Shown: positions 55,371 through 63,591 of the stretch, one piece after another | How the letters are laid out: every line of letters starts with the position of its first letter | Position numbering within the stretch: position 1 is the first letter of the stretch | Source: Pseudomonas fluorescens | GTDB taxonomy: Bacteria; Pseudomonadota; Gammaproteobacteria; Pseudomonadales; Pseudomonadaceae | Direction of reading: 5' to 3' | DNA: 64,000 nucleotides | Assembly (NCBI RefSeq): GCF_000730425.1 | Contig: NZ_CP008896.1 | Location: 806,001-870,000 of the forward strand | Made by a program: the position numbers and the translations under genes | The notes under the pieces: generated by a model | Databases searched by the model: none | The model's input: only the letters and a program-made list of their open reading frames with translations | Told to the model about the DNA's origin: nothing

Positions 55371-56554
55371 GCTGGTATAAGTTCGCGAACAATTGATACG
55401 GAGCCGACGTACAAGGCGTCTGGAGCAATGTAAGGTGTGCAATCATCCAAACCTTCAAGGAACGATTCCGTCACGCTCAGGGAGGCGCGTAGAGGCTGCT
55501 CGACAACTGACACAAGGGCTTCGGTTGGCTGGTATATGGCCCGGCTCGCCAGTGCCTTGGCGTACATTGCGTCGATGATCGAAGTGACTGTATGGGCGGG
55601 CTGTCCATGCAACATGTCGAAAACCAATCGAAGGTCGATAGCATCGAAGGCGAAGTTGTAGTTGAAACGAAAGTTTGTGTTGGCGAACAGGAGCTGGATA
55701 CGTTCGAGGGCTGGCAACAACTCAGGGCGATACGCCTTGCCGATACGTTCCCACTCGCTCAGTAAAACACTGGTGTCATTGTCGTAGCCAAGTCGTACAC
55801 GGAAATCACCTACAGGGGTTTTGCCTTCAAGCTGGCGTTTAATGCCATTCAGAATACGAGCTGACGCCGTTTCGATTGTTTTCAAGTGTTCGGTGTGGTC
55901 TGGATTGGCCGGGTCAAGATGATCGACTAACCACGAGTACAAGGCTTGTCGCTTACTTGGTTTGATCTTGCGTGACTGGACTACAGCCTGCACCACGTCT
56001 TCACCGATCAGCTTTATAATGCGCTGCACTACTTCCGCGACGTTGGCGTCCACGGATACTGCGAAACGGGGCAAGAGGTCTTTACGGGGGATGGAGGCGC
56101 CGCCGCTGTAATGCCTGGCACCGTGCGAACGATTGAGCGCCATTGGCGCAATGACTAGATTGTCGGCTCTGAATAGGCCGATGGAAGCTTTACCACGTAC
56201 AGGGGCGATATGGGACAATTCGAATGGGGCTTCGCCATGTTCTTTCCTCAACCCCCAACCATTCATCCGCTGACAACTTGCATACACATCGTACAGCGCT
56301 TCAAGTTGTTGCTGGTCGAAGTGACGATAAATCTGGAGTGTGCCTGCTCTGATAGCCTGACGGGCGAGTTCGTAGAAGAACGGGGAAGTGGTGGCATTGC
56401 TGATTTGTCTAACGTGGCGTGCTTTGTTGTTGAAGCTCGTGCGACATGATGTGTTGCAGAATTTCGCTGTTTTGCTGCTAGTGCGAAAACGCTTTTTGCA
56501 CAGTTGGCAAGTTGGTTGGCGTTTAACGGCTGCTTTGGTTGTAGCTGGTTTCAT
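55361..56554 (-). CDS. HNH-like protein with N-terminal zinc finger
   Basis: The 397-residue protein has an N-terminal finger C-x2-C-x13-C-x3-C (CQLCKKRFRTSSKTAKFCN). A helical segment leads to an HNH/His-Me-finger-like block: ELSHIAPVRGK, FRADNLVIAPMALNRSHGA. The rest is helical with no recognised domain. A nuclease or other DNA-acting role is inferred from this pattern. ATG 56554 is chosen because GGAG lies 9 nt upstream; a GTG at 56614 would add 20 residues. It overlaps the end of the small finger gene by 32 nt. Confidence 0.65.
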   Translation of the reverse strand: MKPATTKAAVKRQPTCQLCKKRFRTSSKTAKFCNTSCRTSFNNKARHVRQISNATTSPFFYELARQAIRAGTLQIYRHFDQQQLEALYDVYASCQRMNGWGLRKEHGEAPFELSHIAPVRGKASIGLFRADNLVIAPMALNRSHGARHYSGGASIPRKDLLPRFAVSVDANVAEVVQRIIKLIGEDVVQAVVQSRKIKPSKRQALYSWLVDHLDPANPDHTEHLKTIETASARILNGIKRQLEGKTPVGDFRVRLGYDNDTSVLLSEWERIGKAYRPELLPALERIQLLFANTNFRFNYNFAFDAIDLRLVFDMLHGQPAHTVTSIIDAMYAKALASRAIYQPTEALVSVVEQPLRASLSVTESFLEGLDDCTPYIAPDALYVGSVSIVRELIPAPF

Positions 56555-56696
56555 TTGTGTTTGCTCCGACAAGGATAGCTGGGGATGGGGTTCGATTTGA
56601 TTCTTGGTTGTCACGACGGCAAATGCCCGAGCAGAAAGGTTTAACTTTCGTTACTGCGAATACATGGCCGCACTGTTTGCACGTACAAAGTTTCAT
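56523..56696 (-). CDS. Small zinc-finger protein, 57 residues
   Basis: Almost all of the protein is one finger, C-x2-C-x12-C-x3-C (CKQCGHVFAVTKVKPFCSG), followed by a polar Ser/Asn-rich tail. GGAG precedes the ATG by 8 nt. The same spacing scheme recurs in the overlapping HNH-like gene and in the 60-residue protein at 57830. It is probably DNA- or protein-binding; the function is unknown. Confidence 0.6.
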   Translation of the reverse strand: MKLCTCKQCGHVFAVTKVKPFCSGICRRDNQESNRTPSPAILVGANTNETSYNQSSR

Positions 56697-56716
56697 GGGG
56701 ATAACTCCTGATTTGA

Positions 56717-56935
56717 TTAGTAGGCGTAGTGCGGGAGTGCCCACGCGGGGCGATCTTCCTTCACTTCTGTTTTTCGCCAAGCCCTTCGGCCAGTTGGCAT
56801 GGGCTCTGGTGGTTGGCGTGTTCCCATTGCTTCGATTAGCTCTTCGACCAATTGAATGCGTAGGGCGATAGGATATTCAGCGGCATACTCTTGCAGCACG
56901 CTCAAAATTCCTTGCAGCAAGGCGGGTTGGTTCAT
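56717..56935 (-). CDS. Small hypothetical protein, 72 residues
   Basis: The reading frame starts MNQPALLQGILSVLQEYAAE with AGGA 9 nt upstream, then has a helical region (YPIALRIQLVEELIEAMG) and a basic, Pro-rich end. No domain is recognised. It is part of the compact leftward gene series of the element. Confidence 0.5.
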   Translation of the reverse strand: MNQPALLQGILSVLQEYAAEYPIALRIQLVEELIEAMGTRQPPEPMPTGRRAWRKTEVKEDRPAWALPHYAY

Positions 56936-56945
56936 TCGGGCTTTC

Positions 56946-57194
56946 CTAGTGGGAGTTAATATTTGAGTTATGGGATGTAGCTCGCATAACTTCAATGGAC
57001 ACTATTTTCCGTGTCTGCTCTTCGTATATAGCTCTGTCTTGCGAGCGCTCTAACTGGAGCCGATTGTATGTTTGCCGATTCAGGTCAATTGCGTGCTGAC
57101 GGACGGACTCAGTTTCTGCCCCTTGGCTAAAGTGCAGTATCACAATCAGTGCCCACGTCATACAGAAGGCGAGCGGTATCTTGCCGATGTACAT
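56946..57194 (-). CDS. Small membrane protein, 82 residues
   Basis: It has an N-terminal TM helix or uncleaved signal (IPLAFCMTWALIVILHFS) followed by a charged helical tail (QHAIDLNRQTYNRLQLERSQ). GGAAAG lies 5 nt before the ATG. Short anchor plus coiled tail is common for lysis-spanin-like or inhibitor proteins on mobile elements, but nothing here decides a role. Confidence 0.5.
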   Translation of the reverse strand: MYIGKIPLAFCMTWALIVILHFSQGAETESVRQHAIDLNRQTYNRLQLERSQDRAIYEEQTRKIVSIEVMRATSHNSNINSH

Positions 57195-57263
57195 GGCACT
57201 TTCCTTTATATGGGTATATGGGGAGTGGCCCGGGGGCCATCCGGGTTTAGCCTCTACGGTCTA

Positions 57264-57770
57264 TCACTTCGAAAGCTCTGCACGAATACGGGTTTCGATT
57301 GCATCGCGTTGAGCCTGACGCTCCGCTGCCAGCTCTTTTTCAACCTGCCGATTAATGTTCGCTTCTTCAAGTGCTACCTGCCGAGCAACAACTGCATTGT
57401 TATGCTCTTCGATCTCTTTCTTGTACTTCGCTTCCACTTCCAAGAGCAGAGCTTTGATTTCAGTTCGCTGCTGCATTTCCGGTTTATAGAAGTAGACATA
57501 GTGTGAAGCTCCAACGTGCTGCATTGTCCCGAACTCATGCAGCGTGCAACCTTCTGCGATCTTCTCCAGATACTTTGGAATGATTTCAGACGGAGTTACA
57601 GCTAGCTCCGCGATGTAGGCGCCAATCACCGTCTTTCCAATTGCACGACCTGTCTTCGGATCAGTATCGGCGTAGGCATCATAACCATGCTGACGGTCCT
57701 TATACGCGGTTGTGGCTGCATCTTTCAGAGCTTGTAGTTCTTGCTTCACTTCTTTTCGTAGAATCGGCAT
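57264..57770 (-). CDS. Hypothetical coiled-coil protein, 168 residues
   Basis: The N-terminal half has a compact region (KTVIGAYIAELAVTPSEII, then HEFGTMQHVGASHYVYFYK). The C-terminal third is a long charged helix (VEAKYKKEIEEHNNAVVARQ, EKELAAERQAQRDAIETR), probably a coiled coil. AAGGAAA precedes the ATG. No family was recognised. Confidence 0.6.
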   Translation of the reverse strand: MPILRKEVKQELQALKDAATTAYKDRQHGYDAYADTDPKTGRAIGKTVIGAYIAELAVTPSEIIPKYLEKIAEGCTLHEFGTMQHVGASHYVYFYKPEMQQRTEIKALLLEVEAKYKKEIEEHNNAVVARQVALEEANINRQVEKELAAERQAQRDAIETRIRAELSK

Positions 57771-57829
57771 TAGTTTGTTTTCCTTGTAGTTGAGTAATGT
57801 GGGTTGGCCGTTCGAATTGGCCTATTTCT

Positions 57830-58012
57830 TCATTGCGGTTCATCTTGCTCATCGATGAAGTTGTTCTCATTGACCGATAGATCAACCAGATTTTTCTTGT
57901 TCGCTCTATGTGCTGCCACTCGACAGCGGATGCTGCAATAGCTGCGGATACGAATACGCTCTGGAGCGTGTGTACAGCCGCAATACGCGCAGCGGGTAAC
58001 CTTGTTTGCCAC
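57830..58012 (-). CDS. Small zinc-finger protein, 60 residues
   Basis: The protein is one finger, C-x2-C-x14-C-x3-C (CAYCGCTHAPERIRIRSYCS), with basic residues around it and an acidic tail. The start is GTG 58012 with AGGAG upstream. It is the third protein of the element with this cysteine scheme, after 55361-56554 and 56523-56696. Confidence 0.6.
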   Translation of the reverse strand: MANKVTRCAYCGCTHAPERIRIRSYCSIRCRVAAHRANKKNLVDLSVNENNFIDEQDEPQ

Positions 58013-58590
58013 TAGGGGGCTCCTGTTCTATGGGTGTATGGGTTGTAACGATTGTGGACGGGATAACAAAAATGGCCGCTAGGGCCATTCTCGATTTCAA
58101 CGCCGATTGAATTAGTGCTGTCTCCATCACCCTACAGCGAAGGGTCTATCGAACCAAACGGTGCTGACTCCGTTTATTCTGATGTACCAGTTTTGCCAAA
58201 TGCCACTGGGTGGACACGAGGTAGCGGGAAACCAATACCGCTATTGGCATTCTCAAGCTCACACAAGGGATATTTGAGGGTATAGAGGAACCACGCTGAA
58301 AGTGGTTCGCCCACCGTCACTGGAAGGAGTAAACAATGACGATGAGATAGGAAATAGATGGCAGTAACGGGACGCTACCACCAGACAACAACAGCAAACC
58401 CATTCAGACTATGATTGATTAAAAATCTGTTGTTGGAAGGAGCGATAAACTTTATCTGTATCCTTAAGCTATTCTCGCACGAGAATGCTGTTCTGTCAAT
58501 AATCGTTACCATTTTACTTTAAATAAAGTGTATGTAACCCGTATCCAAACATCGAATCTCGCAAAGCCTCCAATTTGTTATCTAGACAAC
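58013..58590. other. Noncoding region left of the large recombinase gene
   Basis: No gene seen. It holds a leftward terminator hairpin (58071-58089), a dyad AAACGG-N8-CCGTTT (58156-58175), and an inverted pair CAACAACAG (58386-58394)/CTGTTGTTG (58427-58435). Promoters of the leftward small genes are probably here. Confidence 0.45.
58071..58089 (-). terminator. Terminator for leftward transcription
   Basis: AATGGCC (58071-58077) pairs with GGCCATT (58083-58089); on the minus strand the stem runs into TTTTTG. It would stop transcripts coming from the recombinase gene. Confidence 0.65.
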
Positions 58591-60138
58591 TCAGTCAACC
58601 TCCAGACTAGTAGCAACATCACTTGCACGCAACGCTTTCAACCTATCTACAACCGTTGTTGAAACAGGACGCTCCTTACCTACACGATGAATAGGCAACG
58701 GGAACAACGTCCCATCAGGCCAACGCACTTTATGTACATCCTTGGCCCTGCCCCACCCTTCGTATCTGAATGTTCCTTCTTCTGTGGCAATGGAGCCATC
58801 TGGATAGCACACCATCTTATAGCCAACACTCTGCAACAAGGCGTTTGCTTTTATTGGGTCTTGGTTGAAATTACCGATGTCCGCCAATCTGTCTTTCAAT
58901 GTGACACTATCGTCGATAAGCCCATCCTTCTCTGACTGCAACACCTTGGCTTCTGCCTTGAGCCTCTTAAACTCTTGCAACATTTCGTCGCCATCATCAT
59001 CAAGTTCTGTTAAGAGGGCCACCGCCCTCTTTATTTTCTTGTTTAACTCTCCCAACTGCCCATCAATCTCTATTGCGCGCTTCTGCGAAACCGATAACAC
59101 TTGCCCCTGCAAGGCTCTGATTGCGTATGCAGGGCTTGACATGGCGTATGCAAGGGCAATCACAGGCTCTGGTATGGAGCGTGCGTTGGAACAGCCTACA
59201 GAACCTCTGCGAGCACGACTAGAACATTCCATTACTGCTTGTTTGCTGGTGGTAAACACTTTCGTGTTGAAGTTCTTCCCGCACTCGCCACATACAACAA
59301 GTCCTGTGTAACGGTGCTTTGTAGGGGCACCACGGAGACGGAACTTATCTTCCATACGTTTCTGTACACGGTAGAACAATTCAGGAGCGATCACGGCAGG
59401 GTATACATCAGCTATCCCGTTCCACTCGCCTATAGCAGTTCGGTTATTCATCCAACGCTTCACAGTGCTAGGCGCCATACGTGACAACAGAGGATGATCG
59501 CTACGCTCTAGGATGCGTTCAAAGATTCGACGTTCACCCAAGCCGCTGGCGTAGTCTTCAAATGCTTGTTTCACGAGAGGTGCAATGTCTTCGATCAACG
59601 CGCCTTCGGATGTCAGCCACACAGGCGTGTTTCGCTTTGGTGTGACGCCCTCGACAGCAGCTTTCCTCCTGCTGGCGTAGCTCGCCTTCATACGGCGACT
59701 GAGAGCGTCGCTGTACTGGTGAGCCTGTTGTATCTGCGCCACCAGCATAAAAAGGTTAGTGCTGTTCGCTGACTCTCTGCTGTATCTGGCTCCGCCGTCT
59801 AGAGTCACGATGTCAACACCAGCTTTCACAATTCGAGATACGATCGGCAGCATATCCATTGGCTCAAGTCGCCCGATACGATCAATAGCCTCGATCAAAA
59901 TCACATCGCCCGATTGAATACTCCCGTTCTCAATTGCAGCAAGGAGCAATCCGAATCCGCTTTCAAGGTGCTTCCCGCTGAAACCAGAAATCCCCAAATC
60001 CTTAAAGCTTTCCGTCCACAGTGGGTATCCGGGGTTATCGTCCAACCACCTTGAAAGCATGGCGGTCTGTCTTTCGTGGCTGCTACCCTTGGCCTGCTTG
60101 CCTGTCGAGAATCGAATGTAGGAAATCGCCTTTGGCAC
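58591..60138 (-). CDS. Large serine recombinase (integrase of the element)
   Basis: This large serine integrase has 515 residues. The catalytic N-terminal domain has Ser11 in ISYIRFSTGKQ, IEAIDRIGRLEPMDML and the SRRMKASYASRRKAAVEG region. A recombinase domain and a zinc ribbon follow (VVCGECGKNF to GSVGCSNA), then a coiled coil (about 385-450). Such enzymes integrate elements between short cores like the 11-bp one here. GTG 60138 (AGAGGT upstream) is preferred; the frame is open to 60216, inside the attachment core. The gene reads away from the right end, which lies 73 nt upstream of its start. Confidence 0.88.
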   Translation of the reverse strand: MPKAISYIRFSTGKQAKGSSHERQTAMLSRWLDDNPGYPLWTESFKDLGISGFSGKHLESGFGLLLAAIENGSIQSGDVILIEAIDRIGRLEPMDMLPIVSRIVKAGVDIVTLDGGARYSRESANSTNLFMLVAQIQQAHQYSDALSRRMKASYASRRKAAVEGVTPKRNTPVWLTSEGALIEDIAPLVKQAFEDYASGLGERRIFERILERSDHPLLSRMAPSTVKRWMNNRTAIGEWNGIADVYPAVIAPELFYRVQKRMEDKFRLRGAPTKHRYTGLVVCGECGKNFNTKVFTTSKQAVMECSSRARRGSVGCSNARSIPEPVIALAYAMSSPAYAIRALQGQVLSVSQKRAIEIDGQLGELNKKIKRAVALLTELDDDGDEMLQEFKRLKAEAKVLQSEKDGLIDDSVTLKDRLADIGNFNQDPIKANALLQSVGYKMVCYPDGSIATEEGTFRYEGWGRAKDVHKVRWPDGTLFPLPIHRVGKERPVSTTVVDRLKALRASDVATSLEVD

Positions 60139-60210
60139 GGGGAACACCTCTAAAAGCCTTGGAAACTCGGGATGGGCGAAGGATATCATTCTTCTACATA
60201 TTGCAGAATC

Positions 60211-60221
60211 CTTCACCCAGC
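60211..60221 (+). repeat. Right attachment core
   Basis: This is the second copy of CTTCACCCAGC, identical to 52234-52244. The host hydrolase frame resumes directly after it. Confidence 0.85.
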
Positions 60222-60481
60222 CGGTGTACTACGAGTTCAAGGACCTGCAGGTGCCGACCCTGCTACTGATCGGTACGTCTGATATCACCGCCATCGGCAG
60301 CGATAACGCACCGCCTGAGGTCAAGGCCAGGATCGGCCGTTACAACGAACTGGGCAAGCAGGTGGCCAAGCTCATTCCCCACTCGACCCTGGTGGAGTTC
60401 CCTGGCCTGGGCCATGCACCGCAAATGGAAGAACCTGCGCGCTTTCACCAGGCGCTGTTACAAGGGCTGAAGGCACTCTAA
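60212..60481 (+). pseudogene. Alpha/beta hydrolase, 3' part, separated by the element
   Basis: These 89 codons continue the hydrolase cut at 52244: FTQPVYYEFKDLQVPTLLL, then the catalytic-Asp region GTSDITAIG and the catalytic-His region PGLGHAPQMEE, to the natural stop at 60481. No start codon or ribosome site serves it, so it is probably silent unless the element excises. The dehydrogenase gene follows 26 nt later. Confidence 0.88.
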
Positions 60482-60507
60482 CCCCACTTAACGCGAGGCA
60501 CTTGTGT

Positions 60508-61461
60508 ATGTCAGTACAGATCGCCGTCATTGATGATTGGCAAGATGTGGCGCGCACCGTGGTGGACTGGTCCGCCCTGGAGGCGATTGGCCAGGTGCAT
60601 TTCCTTCACGACTATCCTGCCGATACCGCCACATTGACCGCGCGCTTGCAGGGGTTTGCCGTCATTTGCGTGATGCGCGAGCGCACAGTGTTTGACCAGG
60701 CGCTGCTGCAAGGGCTGCCGGCGCTCAAGCTACTGGTCACCGGCGGGATGCGCAATGCCGCCATTGACCTTGGCGCGGCCAAAACCCTGGGCATCCAGGT
60801 GTGCGGCACCGACAGCTACAAACACGCGGCACCGGAGCTGACCTGGGCCCTGATCATGGCGTCTACCCGCAATCTGCTGGCTGAAGCGTCTTCCTTGCGT
60901 GCCGGCCAGTGGCAGCAAGGGTTGGGCGGCGACCTACAGGGCAAGACGCTTGGCATCCTCGGGCTGGGCAGTATTGGCCAGCGTGTGGCGCAGTTTGGCC
61001 AGGTGTTTGGCATGCGCGTTATCGCCTGGAGTGAAAACCTGACCCCTGAGCGCGCCAGCGCCGTGGGGGTGGCCTGGGTCAGCAAGCGCGAGCTGTTTGA
61101 ACAGGCAGACGTGCTGTCGATCCACCTGGTACTCAGCGAGCGCAGCCGTGGCTTGGTGGATGCCCAGGCCCTGGGCTGGATGAAGGCCACGGCACGCCTG
61201 GTCAACACCGCACGCGGGCCGATCGTCGATGAGGCGGCGTTGATCGATGCACTCAGCCATGGGCGCCTGGCGGGCGCAGCGCTGGACGTGTTCGAGCAGG
61301 AGCCGTTGCCGGTGGACCATCCGTTTCGCCATCTGGCCAACGTGCTGGCCACGCCCCATGTGGGCTATGTCAGCGAACAGAATTACCGACAGTTCTATGG
61401 GCAGATGATCGAAGATATCCAGGCGTGGGCTGGCGGGCAGGTTTTACGCAGCCTGATATGA
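60508..61461 (+). CDS. D-2-hydroxyacid dehydrogenase family protein
   Basis: The NAD(P)-dependent dehydrogenase has 317 residues. The dinucleotide-binding domain shows LGILGLGSIGQRVAQFG. The catalytic Arg is expected in VNTARGPIVDE, the Glu in DVFEQEPLP and the His in ATPHVGYVSE. The substrate, a 2-oxo acid or phosphoglycerate-like acid, is not assigned. ATG 60508 is chosen for GAGG 9 nt upstream. It may once have been cotranscribed with the hydrolase; the insertion would remove it from that promoter. Confidence 0.85.
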   Translation: MSVQIAVIDDWQDVARTVVDWSALEAIGQVHFLHDYPADTATLTARLQGFAVICVMRERTVFDQALLQGLPALKLLVTGGMRNAAIDLGAAKTLGIQVCGTDSYKHAAPELTWALIMASTRNLLAEASSLRAGQWQQGLGGDLQGKTLGILGLGSIGQRVAQFGQVFGMRVIAWSENLTPERASAVGVAWVSKRELFEQADVLSIHLVLSERSRGLVDAQALGWMKATARLVNTARGPIVDEAALIDALSHGRLAGAALDVFEQEPLPVDHPFRHLANVLATPHVGYVSEQNYRQFYGQMIEDIQAWAGGQVLRSLI

Positions 61462-62017
61462 GGAAACACCTCATAAAACAATCTCAATCTATTGATATAT
61501 AAAGATATTTAATCTTAATAAATCACTTTAAGTAGAGTGCCGCACCACTATCGAGCAGTCACCCCTCAGCGCCCCATCAAGAGGCACCTCCCTATAGGAC
61601 CCGGCTTGCCGGCGATGAGGCACTCGCCAACGGCACACGCCTCAAAGCTGCCATCGCCGGCAAGCCAATGCCTACGACATGAACATCTGGCCGCAAAAAA
61701 TTATTGTCCTACAAAAATTTCCTACATCCCTTGCAGGCTCTGGGCTCTGTCCTAGACTGATGACCGATGGGTCACGATCAGAACAAAAGCCCCCGCAATA
61801 AATCGAAACTTTCCAACTCTGCCGCAGGTCAGGTTTAAGGTAGGACGCACGCTACCGGCTCGCGCCGGACGTCCGCCCATCCACTCTATTTATCAGTTCG
61901 GTGCAATTGGCATAAGCCTTGCCAGTCTGTGCAGTGCTAGTGCGCGTAACCGCAGGACGCGGTTGACTTTCGCTGAGGGCGCGAGGCTCTCGGCTGACCA
62001 ACACATGGGAGAGAGTT
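61462..62017. other. Intergenic region before glgA
   Basis: No gene seen. It holds an AT-rich stretch just after the dehydrogenase gene, a REP-type inverted pair (61601-61668), and a long probable leader for glgA with GAGAG before its ATG. Confidence 0.5.
61601..61668. repeat. REP-type inverted pair
   Basis: GGCTTGCCGGCGATG (61603-61617) and its exact reverse complement CATCGCCGGCAAGCC (61652-61666) flank a 34-nt spacer. The sequence matches the style of REP/REPIN elements of fluorescent pseudomonads, which are mobilised in trans by a RAYT transposase; none is encoded here. Confidence 0.75.
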
Positions 62018-63577
62018 ATGATCAGTGCCGCCTCAGGAGTTCAGGGACAGCGTTTCAATCAGTCGGTCGATGGGCCAACCGCCTTGGTTGACCTTGCCGG
62101 CACAATGCGGCCGGTCTCGTCTCAAAATCCCAATCGCAAGAAGGTCCTGTTTGTCACATCGGAATTGGCCGACCTGGTGAAAACCGGCGGCCTGGGGGAT
62201 GTGTCCGCGGCCCTACCCCGTGCCATGGCGCACCTGCACGACGTACGAGTGCTGATTCCTGGCTACCGTCAGGTGCTGGACAGCGATAACCCGATTCATA
62301 TCATCGGCGAACTGGGCGGCCACGCCGCGCTGCCGCCGTGCAAGATCGGGCGCATGGACCTCAAGGATGGCCTGGTCATCTATGTCCTGATCTGCCCCGA
62401 GCTGTACGAGCGCGAAGGCACGCCCTATGGCGCCAACAACGGCCGCGACTGGCCCGACAACCATATCCGCTTCGCCCGCCTGGGCCTGGCCGCCGCCGAT
62501 ATTGCCGCCAACCTCGCGCAAATCCATTGGTGCCCGGACCTGGTGCACGCCCATGACTGGCCAGCGGGCCTGGCACCGGCCTATATGCACTGGCGTGGGT
62601 CACGCACGCCTACTCTGTTTACCATCCATAACCTGGCCTACCAGGGCGTGGTGAGCCTGGCGTCATGCCCGGAGCTGGGGATTCCGGAGCATGCCTTGCA
62701 ACAGGAAGGCATGGAATTCTACGGCAAGATGTCGTTCCTCAAGGCCGGCATGGCCTATTCCAGCCATATCACCACGGTCAGCGCCACCTACGCCCGGGAG
62801 ATCACCACCCCCGAGTTCGGTTGCGGCCTGGATGGTTTCCTCGCCAGCAAGACCCAGCAAGGCCTGCTCAGTGGCATTCCCAACGGCATCGATGAGAGCT
62901 GGGAGTCGTCCACTGACCCGCACCTGAATCACCCATTCAGTATCGGTGACTGGCAAGGCAAGGCAATCAACGCCAGCCACGTGCGCAAGCTATTCGGCCT
63001 GGACGAGTCCACCGGCCCATTGTTTGCCGTAGTGTCACGCCTGGTGTATCAGAAAGGCCTGGACCTGACCGAAGCCGTCGCCGGCTTCATCGTGGAAAAT
63101 GGCGGGCAAATTGCCATTATCGGCCGTGGCGAACCGGAAGAAGAACAGGCCATGCGCGCCCTGGCCCTGCGTTTCCCCGGGCGCATCGGGGTACGCATCG
63201 GCTTTAACGAAACCGACGCCCGCCGCATGTTTGCCGGCAGCGACTTCTTGTTGATGCCATCGCGCTACGAGCCATGCGGCCTGAGCCAGATGTACGCCCA
63301 GCGCTTTGGCTCACTGCCGGTGGCCCGCAATACCGGCGGCCTGGCAGATACCATCGAAGATGGCGTGACAGGCTTTCTGTTCGACGAGTCCACCGTGCAC
63401 AGCTACGAAGCCGCCCTCGCCCGGGCCTTCAAGGTCTTCGCCTACCCCGGCCTGCTCAACGCCATGCGGTGCCGGGCCATGGCCGCACCGTTCAACTGGT
63501 GCCAGGCGGTGGAACCCTATGCCGAACTTTACGAACAACTGGTAGCGAAAGCGCTGGGAAAATCAGGGAAAGCCTAA
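62018..63577 (+). CDS. glgA: Glycogen synthase
   Basis: This GT5-family ADP-glucose starch/glycogen synthase has 519 residues. It has an extra N-terminal segment of about 40 residues, then the family start KKVLFVTSELADLVKTGGLGD with Lys55 in the ADP-glucose-binding KTGGLGDV. Further motifs are VHAHDWPAGLAP, VSRLVYQKGLDL and the C-terminal catalytic MPSRYEPCGLSQMYAQRFGS. A treZ-like gene begins 14 nt downstream, fitting the Pseudomonas clusters that combine glycogen and trehalose synthesis. Confidence 0.92.
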   Translation: MISAASGVQGQRFNQSVDGPTALVDLAGTMRPVSSQNPNRKKVLFVTSELADLVKTGGLGDVSAALPRAMAHLHDVRVLIPGYRQVLDSDNPIHIIGELGGHAALPPCKIGRMDLKDGLVIYVLICPELYEREGTPYGANNGRDWPDNHIRFARLGLAAADIAANLAQIHWCPDLVHAHDWPAGLAPAYMHWRGSRTPTLFTIHNLAYQGVVSLASCPELGIPEHALQQEGMEFYGKMSFLKAGMAYSSHITTVSATYAREITTPEFGCGLDGFLASKTQQGLLSGIPNGIDESWESSTDPHLNHPFSIGDWQGKAINASHVRKLFGLDESTGPLFAVVSRLVYQKGLDLTEAVAGFIVENGGQIAIIGRGEPEEEQAMRALALRFPGRIGVRIGFNETDARRMFAGSDFLLMPSRYEPCGLSQMYAQRFGSLPVARNTGGLADTIEDGVTGFLFDESTVHSYEAALARAFKVFAYPGLLNAMRCRAMAAPFNWCQAVEPYAELYEQLVAKALGKSGKA

Positions 63578-63591
63578 AGAGGTCGGGATAG

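Larger units (their letters stand above)
52245..60221. mobile_element. Integrative element of about 8 kb with a large serine recombinase
   Basis: The element is bounded by the 11-bp direct repeat CTTCACCCAGC. Joining the flanks across one repeat copy gives a continuous hydrolase frame (IYDMIFTQPVYYEF), which fixes both ends. Base composition is visibly richer in A+T than the flanks. Contents are a large serine recombinase next to the right end, a small resolvase/invertase, an HNH-like finger protein, two other small finger proteins, an OB-fold protein and several unknown small proteins. No conjugation genes, replication gene or phage structural genes were recognised, so it is probably a non-conjugative element, possibly mobilised by a helper, or a remnant. 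Confidence 0.85.

Noticed and set aside
58386..58435. Inverted pair CAACAACAG/CTGTTGTTG considered as part of a recombinase site.
   Set aside because: It is far from the mapped element ends and the repeat is simple-sequence in nature.
61601..61668. Considered as a CRISPR remnant or a terminator.
   Set aside because: Only one inverted pair, with REP-like sequence and a 34-nt spacer; no repeated units and no T tract.
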